A DNA stretch of 42,492 nt from Patescibacteria group bacterium. Lineage in GTDB: Bacteria; Patescibacteriota; Dojkabacteria; JAHIVN01. Below the pieces are notes generated by a model. It saw only the letters and a program-made list of their open reading frames with translations. It was not told the DNA's origin and did not search any database. A program made the translations under genes and the position numbers. The stretch covers positions 1-42,492 of the forward strand of contig JAHIVN010000067.1 of assembly GCA_018816645.1 (NCBI GenBank), in the 5' to 3' direction. Positions 35,727-42,492 of this stretch are shown here, piece by piece (position 1 is the stretch's first letter; each line of letters starts with the position of its first letter).

Positions 35727-36686
35727 ATGATGAAAAATTATCTTACAATGAAAAAGCTGCTGGCAAATTTAAAATTGACCAAAAGGGAATTTAACGAAAA
35801 AGGCCAGATTCTTCTGTTCGTAATTATCATCCTTGGTATCCTGCTTTTCATCCTCCTTGCGATACTTGTGACTGTGCGTACAGATATCAAGGAAACCGCT
35901 CTCGAGAGGGAATACGAGCAGGGCTACTCGGTGGCTGAAGAAGAACTGTTTAAGATAGGAGCAGATGGTTTAGCTGCATGGAAAGATGATGCAAATGAAA
36001 CTCAACTTCTTCCTGGGATGGAATTTTTTCAGTTTTGCGAGGGGGCTGATGAGTGCTATCTCGAGTGTGGTCTTGGGGATGGGGGGAATTCTTGTGTGGT
36101 CGTAAAAGTTACCAATATATTCAACATTCATGGTATGACTATCAACCAGGACGAAACATTGGAAGTTGATGTTGAAGGAACGACTGTCACTTTGGATATT
36201 TCTTGGACTGGTGATGCAGAGGCTATGTCAGTGATTCTGGTTTGTAAGAATAATGTTTCAAATACTTATCCCAGCAAAAGAGCTGCTGTCTGCCAGCCAG
36301 TGACTGCTGCAGGTAATTGTGGACTGCCGGGAACGATAGATGGTTTCATCACGGTTGCTCAAGCACAAGGATCGCTGCCTGGAGAAAACGATTGGCCATT
36401 GAATCTAAAAGGAATACATGGTTGTTCAAGTGATGATCCTCAGATACTTAGACTTAGGGCTATCGGAGGAGAGGCTATCGGAGTAAGTGTTTACACGGAA
36501 GGCGGTGGGAATCTAGCAAATCCTCAAATGGTTGAAGTTCGAGTCCAGGCTTTCCCCGAAGGGGGTACTGCAACCGAAGATATTTCAGCTCCTGAGGTAT
36601 ATACACTTTCTATGTTAAATAAAAGGCTACCTTCTCTATTTGATTATGTACTTTTTGTTGCAAATGATAGTGTCACAAAACCGTGA
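35727..36686 (+). CDS. PilX/GspK-like minor pilus component
   Basis: The 319-residue protein has a basic leader ending FNEKG and a hydrophobic helix QILLFVIIILGILLFILLAI, followed by TDIKETALEREYEQGYSVAEEE, the pattern after the helix in PilX-type proteins (ER...A...AEE). Unlike true prepilins it has no Glu at +5, as in GspK-type tip components. Residues 100-319 form a Cys-containing beta-rich region. Its place after the FimT-, PilV- and PilW-like genes supports a role in the pilus tip complex. Confidence 0.65.
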   Translation: MMKNYLTMKKLLANLKLTKREFNEKGQILLFVIIILGILLFILLAILVTVRTDIKETALEREYEQGYSVAEEELFKIGADGLAAWKDDANETQLLPGMEFFQFCEGADECYLECGLGDGGNSCVVVKVTNIFNIHGMTINQDETLEVDVEGTTVTLDISWTGDAEAMSVILVCKNNVSNTYPSKRAAVCQPVTAAGNCGLPGTIDGFITVAQAQGSLPGENDWPLNLKGIHGCSSDDPQILRLRAIGGEAIGVSVYTEGGGNLANPQMVEVRVQAFPEGGTATEDISAPEVYTLSMLNKRLPSLFDYVLFVANDSVTKP

Positions 36687-36726
36687 GTCTAAAACTGTAT
36701 TAATTTAATTATTAGTAACTCTATAT

Positions 36727-37137
36727 ATGGAAAAGAAAGGTACTGAAAAGAAAAATAAAAAGATCCTCATAGTGGACGACGAACCGGATCTAAGAATGAT
36801 GTTCAAAGATATTCTCTCAACCGTTGGATACGAAACGGGAGAGGCAGAAGACGGTATGGAGTGTCTGGAGAAAATGGAAAAGGAGAAATACGATCTTGTA
36901 CTTCTCGATCTCATGATGCCGAGGATGGACGGTATGGAGGCACTGACCAGGATAAAGCAAGATCCTGACAAGTACGGGAAAGTCCCTGTACTCATTCTTA
37001 CAAATCTTACGAGCGATGTGGCTATAAAAGAAGGCTTTGAGCGGAAAGCAGACGGCTATCTGATCAAAACAGAACTTACTCCAGAACAGGTGATCAAAGA
37101 GATCAGCGGGGTTTTCAATGGCGGGAAGAAGAAGTAG
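36727..37137 (+). CDS. single-domain response regulator (CheY-like receiver)
   Basis: The 136-residue protein is one receiver domain: acidic pair Asp17/Asp18 (ILIVDDEPD), phosphoacceptor Asp61 (LVLLDLMMPRMDG), Thr92 (LILTN) and Lys114 (YLIKT). It has no output domain, so it should act by protein contact, plausibly on pilus motors as PilG/PilH do elsewhere. No histidine kinase is in the window. It lies 40 bases after the PilX-like gene, with no Shine-Dalgarno sequence before its ATG. Confidence 0.92.
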   Translation: MEKKGTEKKNKKILIVDDEPDLRMMFKDILSTVGYETGEAEDGMECLEKMEKEKYDLVLLDLMMPRMDGMEALTRIKQDPDKYGKVPVLILTNLTSDVAIKEGFERKADGYLIKTELTPEQVIKEISGVFNGGKKK

Positions 37138-37267
37138 GTATGTGAGTACTCTGTATCAGCTTGTCGTTGAAACTGATTTCTGTTGTTAGATGGTTATTCA
37201 TTTATAGGTTTTAATAGCTGGAGAGTTAGATAGTTGAGTTGAGCCGTTGAGATCATCTCTTTTATAT

Positions 37268-38221
37268 ATGAATGAAAAAAAGGAAATCATAATAGTAGGA
37301 ATTCTAATAGTCTTCATCCTTGGGGCGGGGTTTGGGTTGAGCTATTACCTTGGAAAGAGGGATGAAACAGAACCTGAAACTCATGCAACTGCTGAGGAAA
37401 ATAAAGCCTGGGCTGATGCTGAGCTGGCGAAGATTCCTGGTTATGAGAATTATAAAAAGGTAGTGTTGGTTGGAAAGGAATATCTGTTTGAGGATGACAT
37501 TAAACATTATCTGTCTATGAGGGGAAGACTTGATGAATCAGGAGATGCTGCTGTCCAGAAGGAAGTATTAGATGAACTAGCAAATCAGTCTGTAGTTTTG
37601 CAGGAAGGAGAGAAACAAGGCTGGATAAAACTTGAAAGCGGGTTCTTCAATAATCCATTAAAGGACTATGATCTTCGAACTGAGAAATGGTTTACGGTTT
37701 TTGAACAGGTCAATGGAAGCCAGCTGGAAGGAGTGCAATTTGAAGGCGTTGCTGTATTTTTTGTCAATGTTGAGGCAACACAAATTGTAAAGGAAAAAGG
37801 CAGAGAGTATGCTCGGGAATTGGTATATTCTAAAGTGAAAGATGTGTATGATGATGTAAAAAAAGGGAACCTAAGTATGAAAGAAGCAGGCGACATACTG
37901 GATGCTGACGAAGAACTCAAGACCCTAAGTCCCACAGGCAAACTTTACTCATACAGCCCTCCTTCACTGCTGGAGGCTAAAGATATTGAAAATATTAAAT
38001 ATCCATTAAAGAAAGAAGCTTTTGAAAAAACGAAAGTAAATAAATTATCAGATTTGATGCTTCTGCAGGAGGATAAAACAAATCCATCAAAGGAAACAGA
38101 AATTTACTGGGATGGGTACTATGGGTTTTATAGAATTCTTGAACGCAATAGTGCTCAAGTGTCATCATTTGATGAATGGATGCAAAGAATAAAGGTAAAT
38201 TACACTTTTGAATATTTTTAA
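37268..38221 (+). CDS. membrane-anchored SurA-N-like chaperone, copy 1
   Basis: From the ATG at 37268 the protein has 317 residues: a short basic start, one transmembrane helix (about residues 7-25) and an extracellular domain. KKVVLVGKEYLFEDDIKHYL and LDELANQSVVLQEGEKQGWI (about 62-125) resemble the N-terminal chaperone domain of SurA/PrsA-type foldases. The later segment YSKVKDVYDDVKKGNLSM, KEAGDIL recalls the first helix of a parvulin domain, but no complete parvulin active site is visible. The stop TAA is directly followed by the ATG of a secreted protein, suggesting a dedicated chaperone. A paralogue is at 40402. Confidence 0.65.
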   Translation: MNEKKEIIIVGILIVFILGAGFGLSYYLGKRDETEPETHATAEENKAWADAELAKIPGYENYKKVVLVGKEYLFEDDIKHYLSMRGRLDESGDAAVQKEVLDELANQSVVLQEGEKQGWIKLESGFFNNPLKDYDLRTEKWFTVFEQVNGSQLEGVQFEGVAVFFVNVEATQIVKEKGREYARELVYSKVKDVYDDVKKGNLSMKEAGDILDADEELKTLSPTGKLYSYSPPSLLEAKDIENIKYPLKKEAFEKTKVNKLSDLMLLQEDKTNPSKETEIYWDGYYGFYRILERNSAQVSSFDEWMQRIKVNYTFEYF

Positions 38222-40240
38222 ATGAAGCTAAGGATCTTCATTGGGGTTATTGTTTCGATTATGTTTTTTGCCTTTGTGGCAAAAGATGCTTCTGCTGATT
38301 CGCCTGATGTATATGGAACTTTAAATGTTAATGGTGTTGCCTATACGGGGCATGCAGGTTTGAAAATATGGTGGACTGACCACCTGAATGACGGCAGATC
38401 TGGTTTCAGGTGGGTTCAAATTGACAATGATGGTAACTATAATTTCCGCAGTTGGCAGGGTGCTAACGAAACAGTAGAAAAAAATATCTGTGGAGATACT
38501 TTCCCCGATTGGGGCAGCTGTGACCGAGGTGCTTTGATTCAGGCTCTTTTTAATGACCCTGCTGTTGGAAAAGGTGGATGGATAAACAGAGCGGTTCCTC
38601 CAAGTGTAGCTTCTACTCATGGGAATATCGTATACCGGAATGGGACCAGCTATAGAGGACACTGGGAGTGTGAGAACGATAATATGGCAGGAACCAGTTC
38701 TGATTGTTATGCCCTGGGGTACGGAAACATAATGGGAACGGGCTTTGGCTGTGGCGATAACCCGCAGAAATTGTCTCCTGATTTTGCTGGCGATCCGGTT
38801 TATCCAGATTGCAGCTGTTCCAGGGAATTCAATATAGATAATAATGATAGCGAAACAAAGCGAGTGGACTTGAACTGTACTTGTACATCTGGAAATACTC
38901 CACCAGCAATTTCTGTTGATGCACAGGATGCTTGTTTAGGTTCAAATAACAATATAAATATTTCTGCTTCAGATAATGATGGGGCCGGTGATATACATTA
39001 TGTAAACTTGAAAATAAAACTTGGAGGAGGAACTCTTGCAGAATTTAACATCAATAGCAGTTGCGGAATCACGAAGGTGTTTGGATCTCCTTATATCAAC
39101 TTGGTAGGTACTAACTGTGGAGATGGTGACTGCTGGTGTGTGACCGGGGCAAATAATGTTTATATTACTACTCAGGTAAATCAATTGTACAATGTCGGTA
39201 ATTACATAGCTGACGCGACTGTGTATGACTATATTCCAAATAGTGCAAATGCTCAGGATCCATTTTCGGTTGGTTCTGGAGTTTCAGTATTTGTAGAATT
39301 CACACCGTCTAGTATCATGCAGGGGGGTGCTTCAACCTTGAGCTGGGGGATTTTGTCTGGAACCCCAACTACTTGTGCTTTAACGACTGAAATCGGAGCG
39401 AACTCTTCAAACTGCAACGGATCACAACCAGTCACTTCTGGTGTTGTAGATAACTATGATGCGCATTTTGAGGCCACCTCAGGAGCCTGCGGGCCGGGAC
39501 AAGATGACGCAACGCTTCAAGTAACACCTTCGGCAGATCCCTGGATGATGACAGCTTATGGAGACACATTTGTTTCAGGAGGCTATAATCTGGAGTTGCA
39601 GCAGGTGACAAGCTATAATGTGATTCCTCTAGGGGATCCTACGGCATATTTTTCGACATATATCATTTCAAGCGGAAACGATACCTGGCCGGCACCCAAC
39701 GGTCAGAGAAGCTACAGGAGTTATATTCTAGGTAACTACGCCGATCAAAATACAAAAAAAATAGGCGGGGCTCCCGGAAACATCTATGATTACTTGTGGA
39801 ATGTTGTTCTAGAGAACGGTTCAATTCCAGATAATACTGGGACAAGTCCTGTAGATAATTGTTCTGGACAGCATGTATATTTCATTAACGGGCCTCTTAC
39901 TTTTGGAGGTCGATCTGAGTATGGAGGAACTGGTAACAATGCCTGTGTTTATGTTGTGAAGGGAAATGTGACTGTAAACCCTGATGTCACTCAGATAAAT
40001 GCGTTTATCCTGACAGATGGTGAGTTTAAAACTCTTACAAATCCTGCGAAGAATAAGCTGCGTGTAAATGGTGGAGTCATATCCTATACAGCAGGTTTTG
40101 GCAGGGATCTGGCTGACAACGGCACAGATCCAGCCGAGATAATTATCTATGATGCAAAATACCTCATGCTTCTTCGTGACTGGCTTGGAGAAGGCTATCC
40201 TTTCAGGGTGAGAGAATATAAGTATGGCTTTAGCAATTAA
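38222..40240 (+). CDS. large Cys-rich secreted protein with Ig-like domain, copy 1
   Basis: The 672-residue protein starts with a signal peptide (MKLRIFIGVIVSIMFFAFVA, cleavage likely after ASA at 25). The N-terminal 215 residues are Cys-, Trp- and Asn-rich. An Ig/cadherin-like domain starts near ISVDAQDACLGS, and another Ig-like domain near FVEFTPSSIMQGGASTLSW. The C-terminal region (about 475-672) has a repetitive beta pattern and ends without a membrane helix or sortase motif. Many cysteines imply an oxidised surface protein. Placement after a SurA-like gene and the pilin operon suggests a pilus-associated or surface adhesin; this is inference. Confidence 0.7.
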   Translation: MKLRIFIGVIVSIMFFAFVAKDASADSPDVYGTLNVNGVAYTGHAGLKIWWTDHLNDGRSGFRWVQIDNDGNYNFRSWQGANETVEKNICGDTFPDWGSCDRGALIQALFNDPAVGKGGWINRAVPPSVASTHGNIVYRNGTSYRGHWECENDNMAGTSSDCYALGYGNIMGTGFGCGDNPQKLSPDFAGDPVYPDCSCSREFNIDNNDSETKRVDLNCTCTSGNTPPAISVDAQDACLGSNNNINISASDNDGAGDIHYVNLKIKLGGGTLAEFNINSSCGITKVFGSPYINLVGTNCGDGDCWCVTGANNVYITTQVNQLYNVGNYIADATVYDYIPNSANAQDPFSVGSGVSVFVEFTPSSIMQGGASTLSWGILSGTPTTCALTTEIGANSSNCNGSQPVTSGVVDNYDAHFEATSGACGPGQDDATLQVTPSADPWMMTAYGDTFVSGGYNLELQQVTSYNVIPLGDPTAYFSTYIISSGNDTWPAPNGQRSYRSYILGNYADQNTKKIGGAPGNIYDYLWNVVLENGSIPDNTGTSPVDNCSGQHVYFINGPLTFGGRSEYGGTGNNACVYVVKGNVTVNPDVTQINAFILTDGEFKTLTNPAKNKLRVNGGVISYTAGFGRDLADNGTDPAEIIIYDAKYLMLLRDWLGEGYPFRVREYKYGFSN

Positions 40241-40248
40241 GTAATTCC

Positions 40249-40272
40249 CTCAAGTAACTTTGAGATTTTTTT
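40249..40272 (+). terminator. intrinsic terminator after secreted protein 1
   Basis: CTCAAG (40249-40254) pairs with TTTGAG (40259-40264) around TAAC, followed by ATTTTTTT. It separates the two copies of the chaperone/secreted-protein module. Confidence 0.55.
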
Positions 40273-40401
40273 GTCCCCTTCTCTCTTAGGGGTCATTGTT
40301 AGGTCTAGAGTTGCTTGAAAAAAAGGATATTGCCTGAACATGTAATATGTGCTTTAATAAAGGTGAAATTGTCGTAGTTATTAATAGTTAATTAAATAGT
40401 A

Positions 40402-41403
40402 ATGCCGACAGATAAATTTTTCGTTGATAAAAAGAAAGGGGCGAGCAAAACACTTATTATCGTTTTTGTTTGTCTTGTCGCCGTAGTTTCTGCAGAAGCG
40501 GTGATGCTGCTGAATAAGAATGGAAAGGAAATCCTGCCCGAGACAGGAACTCCTGAAGTGAACGCAAAGGAACTGGCCGATGAAGGGCTTGGCGAAATAA
40601 AAGGAAGTGAGAATTTTACAAAGATTGCACTTGTAGGAAAGGAATATATTTTCGAGGATGATATTCTCTCTTTCTATTCAAGCCAGGGAAGGTTAAATGA
40701 ATATTTGGAAAATAAAACACTAGCTGACGATGCATTGGATTATCTCATAAACTCATCCGTGGCCTTGCAGGAATCCGAAAAACTCGGTTGGATAGTACTC
40801 GAGGACAGTTTTTTCAATAATCCCAAGAAGGACCAAAAGATCCGAGGGCAGAAGCTCATGGAGATTCAGGTAAAATATATGGAGGAGATGGAAGGATCTA
40901 TTTTAGTTGAGGGAAATTCGGTTTGGTTTAGAACCGTAATTCCTACTGACTATATTGAGCAAAATGGTGTTGAGGCTGCAAAAGCCTTGGCGGAATCTAA
41001 GATCAAGAATGTTTATGATAAGGTTAGAAATGGTGAAATTTCTGTCGAAAAAGCAGGAGAGATTCTTCGCAATGATCCAGAAGTTCAAGCCTTGAATCCG
41101 GTAGGTCATAATCACACCGAGTACAGTTCTGCTTCGTATTTCAAGCAAATATATGTGAAATATGAAGATCTTAATTCAGGATATGATTTTGCCGAGGAGC
41201 AACGTAAGCTGATAAATAACCTTGAAACAGGCGACATAACACCAGTTATTACAGGAAAAGACAACTTCACTGTCAACGGTTACAAGACTTTTGAAGATGC
41301 GTACTTCATTTACTATAGGGCAACTGACTCAGATAGAGCTGAGATCTCCTTTGAGAACTGGATAGCCTCTCACCTAATTGAGTATGTTACTGTCAGATAC
41401 TAA
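40402..41403 (+). CDS. membrane-anchored SurA-N-like chaperone, copy 2
   Basis: This 333-residue paralogue of the protein at 37268 has one transmembrane helix (about residues 18-36) and then ALVGKEYIFEDDILSFY, ALDYLINSSVALQESEKLGW, DSFFNNPKKD and ESKIKNVYDKVRNGEISVEK, each aligning with copy 1. The C-terminal halves differ more, which would fit different clients. It is followed one base after its stop by the start of the second secreted protein, repeating the order of copy 1. Confidence 0.65.
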   Translation: MPTDKFFVDKKKGASKTLIIVFVCLVAVVSAEAVMLLNKNGKEILPETGTPEVNAKELADEGLGEIKGSENFTKIALVGKEYIFEDDILSFYSSQGRLNEYLENKTLADDALDYLINSSVALQESEKLGWIVLEDSFFNNPKKDQKIRGQKLMEIQVKYMEEMEGSILVEGNSVWFRTVIPTDYIEQNGVEAAKALAESKIKNVYDKVRNGEISVEKAGEILRNDPEVQALNPVGHNHTEYSSASYFKQIYVKYEDLNSGYDFAEEQRKLINNLETGDITPVITGKDNFTVNGYKTFEDAYFIYYRATDSDRAEISFENWIASHLIEYVTVRY

Positions 41404-41404
41404 A

Positions 41405-42492
41405 ATGAGATTAATTATGAGTATGTTGAAATATCAAAGAAGCAAAATTTTGTTTTTTGTCTTTTTCTTTGTGCTTATACTTTTAGGTGCTTTTGCACTT
41501 CCAGGGACACAAAAAGTGAATGCAGAAATTCATACAGCTTTTCACTTCTACGGGAGTATTTTGACACCACAGGGGACTCCTTTGGTCCGGCCAAATATGT
41601 ATGTTGCAATGATAGATTCGCAAACAAATGACCAGGGACAAATTCGACGTAATAAAAGATACCAGTTAGTTGGCGGCAATTCCTGCATATTTGATCTAAA
41701 CAGTCCCCTTTCGGCCCATGAGGCGACTGTTATAGATAGATACTATCCAAATGCGGGTATGGAGCCCTGCCCTGCTGATGGGCAGTGTATCATCAATGGA
41801 AGTATGCAGGGGTGCAGTCCTGGGGCATGGGTGTGCGATGATTCTCGTTATCACTGTGATTATCCAGGTTGGAATATGGACAATCATTTTATATTTGCAG
41901 CCTGGCAGTCTTTGTTTGTGGACTGGGTAAATCCAAAGTCAAATTGGGTTCCGCCTGGTGGAAGTCAGACGGTTACAGTTGAATGGTGTAATCAAAGTAT
42001 GAATATTCCTGGTGTCGGAAATACTGAAAAGATAGATAAGCAGGTCGGCTGCGGGTATGATTCGGGAGGCTGGGGCTGCAATGAAGATCCGGTCATTTTT
42101 CGCGGATATATTGAGGGCTGCAGTTGTACTGATTGTATAGTTGAGGATTTTGAGAACATAACAGATGGAAACGGAATAAACGATTTGGCCGGGCTTTGCA
42201 GAGATCCAAGTGGGAATAGGATATACGGTATTGTTTGTACGTGTGCCAATAATCCTATAATAACAAACATCAGTGCTCAGGACATCTGCGTTGGACAATC
42301 TTCCAGTGTTTATCTTGAGGCTCAGGATGATGATGGAGCCTCGGATATTCAAAGGTTTGTTCTGAATATAAATCAAGGGGCAAACACGCTTTCTCAATTT
42401 GAGATAACGGATGGAGGGACTTTTTGGAGAAATTTTGGAGATGCTAATATGACTCTTCAGGATTGTGATGTTTTTACCGCAGGTGATCAATA
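41405..42492 (+). CDS. large Cys-rich secreted protein, copy 2 (runs off the window)
   Basis: The frame is open from the ATG at 41405 to the window end, at least 362 residues. A signal peptide (hydrophobic core ILFFVFFFVLILLGAFALPG, cleavage likely after VNA near 44) is followed by a Cys/Trp/Asn-rich region. From about residue 293 the stretch ISAQDICVGQSSSVYLEAQD, then DDGASDIQRFVLNI, aligns with VDAQDACLGSNNNINISASD, then NDGAGDIHYVNLKI, in copy 1, so the two are paralogues. ATGs at 41417 and 41423 are alternative starts. The 3' end, and any anchor, lie outside the window. Confidence 0.7.
   Translation, partial: MRLIMSMLKYQRSKILFFVFFFVLILLGAFALPGTQKVNAEIHTAFHFYGSILTPQGTPLVRPNMYVAMIDSQTNDQGQIRRNKRYQLVGGNSCIFDLNSPLSAHEATVIDRYYPNAGMEPCPADGQCIINGSMQGCSPGAWVCDDSRYHCDYPGWNMDNHFIFAAWQSLFVDWVNPKSNWVPPGGSQTVTVEWCNQSMNIPGVGNTEKIDKQVGCGYDSGGWGCNEDPVIFRGYIEGCSCTDCIVEDFENITDGNGINDLAGLCRDPSGNRIYGIVCTCANNPIITNISAQDICVGQSSSVYLEAQDDDGASDIQRFVLNINQGANTLSQFEITDGGTFWRNFGDANMTLQDCDVFTAGDQ

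Noticed and set aside
40277-40296. CCCCT/AGGGG hairpin after secreted protein 1
   Set aside because: The T-run lies before it, not after it, on the plus strand, so it does not form a standard terminator; the 40249-40272 hairpin explains the T-run better.

Overview
The window looks like chromosomal DNA from a small-genome, AT-rich, Gram-positive-type bacterium, most likely a member of the Patescibacteria / Candidate Phyla Radiation. This is inferred from several things together: a type IV pilus locus with PilB, PilT, PilC, PilD and pilins but no PilM/N/O or secretin PilQ; very few Shine-Dalgarno sequences; degenerate versions of envelope enzymes (Lgt-like, LCP); and many small proteins I cannot name. 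UGA is used as a normal stop, which argues against Gracilibacteria/Absconditabacteria. I cannot fix the phylum from sequence alone.

Layout. 1-131: tail of an IS1595/ISXO2-like transposase. 365-1214: two small hypothetical genes. 1341-1651: promoters, a tRNA-Leu-like remnant and tRNA-Leu(CAA). 1696-8824: EF-P, a Lys-tailed membrane protein, an MFS transporter overlapping an Lgt-like protein, an RluA-type pseudouridine synthase, a degenerate LCP protein and an unknown membrane-anchored protein, ending at an intrinsic terminator. 8869-12604: an extended -10 promoter and the yebC-ruvC-ruvA-ruvB-membrane protein operon. 12605-13497: an AT-rich intergenic region with a strong candidate dif site, followed by a Xer-type tyrosine recombinase (13498-14538).

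14713-27172 is all on the minus strand. In order of transcription it holds holB, gyrB, an AIM24-family gene, a newly called 53-aa membrane protein, gyrA, a P-loop/winged-helix regulator with its own near-consensus promoter, a 999-aa protein with what I read as a hidden RelA/SpoT-type nucleotidyltransferase core, and two GreA-like paralogues behind their own promoter. Genes to the left of dif run rightward and genes to its right run leftward, as expected at a replication terminus.

27269-42492 is all on the plus strand: pilB, pilT, pilC, a major-type pseudopilin, pilD, four further pilin-like genes (FimT/GspH-, PilV/GspI-, PilW/GspJ- and PilX-like), a CheY-like response regulator, and a two-gene module repeated in tandem: a membrane-anchored SurA-N-like chaperone followed by a large Cys-rich secreted protein. 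The second copy runs off the window. The best candidates for undescribed biology are the regulator/RelA-like pair beside two Gre-like genes, the adjacent dif/Xer pair, and the duplicated chaperone/secreted-protein module joined to the pilus locus.
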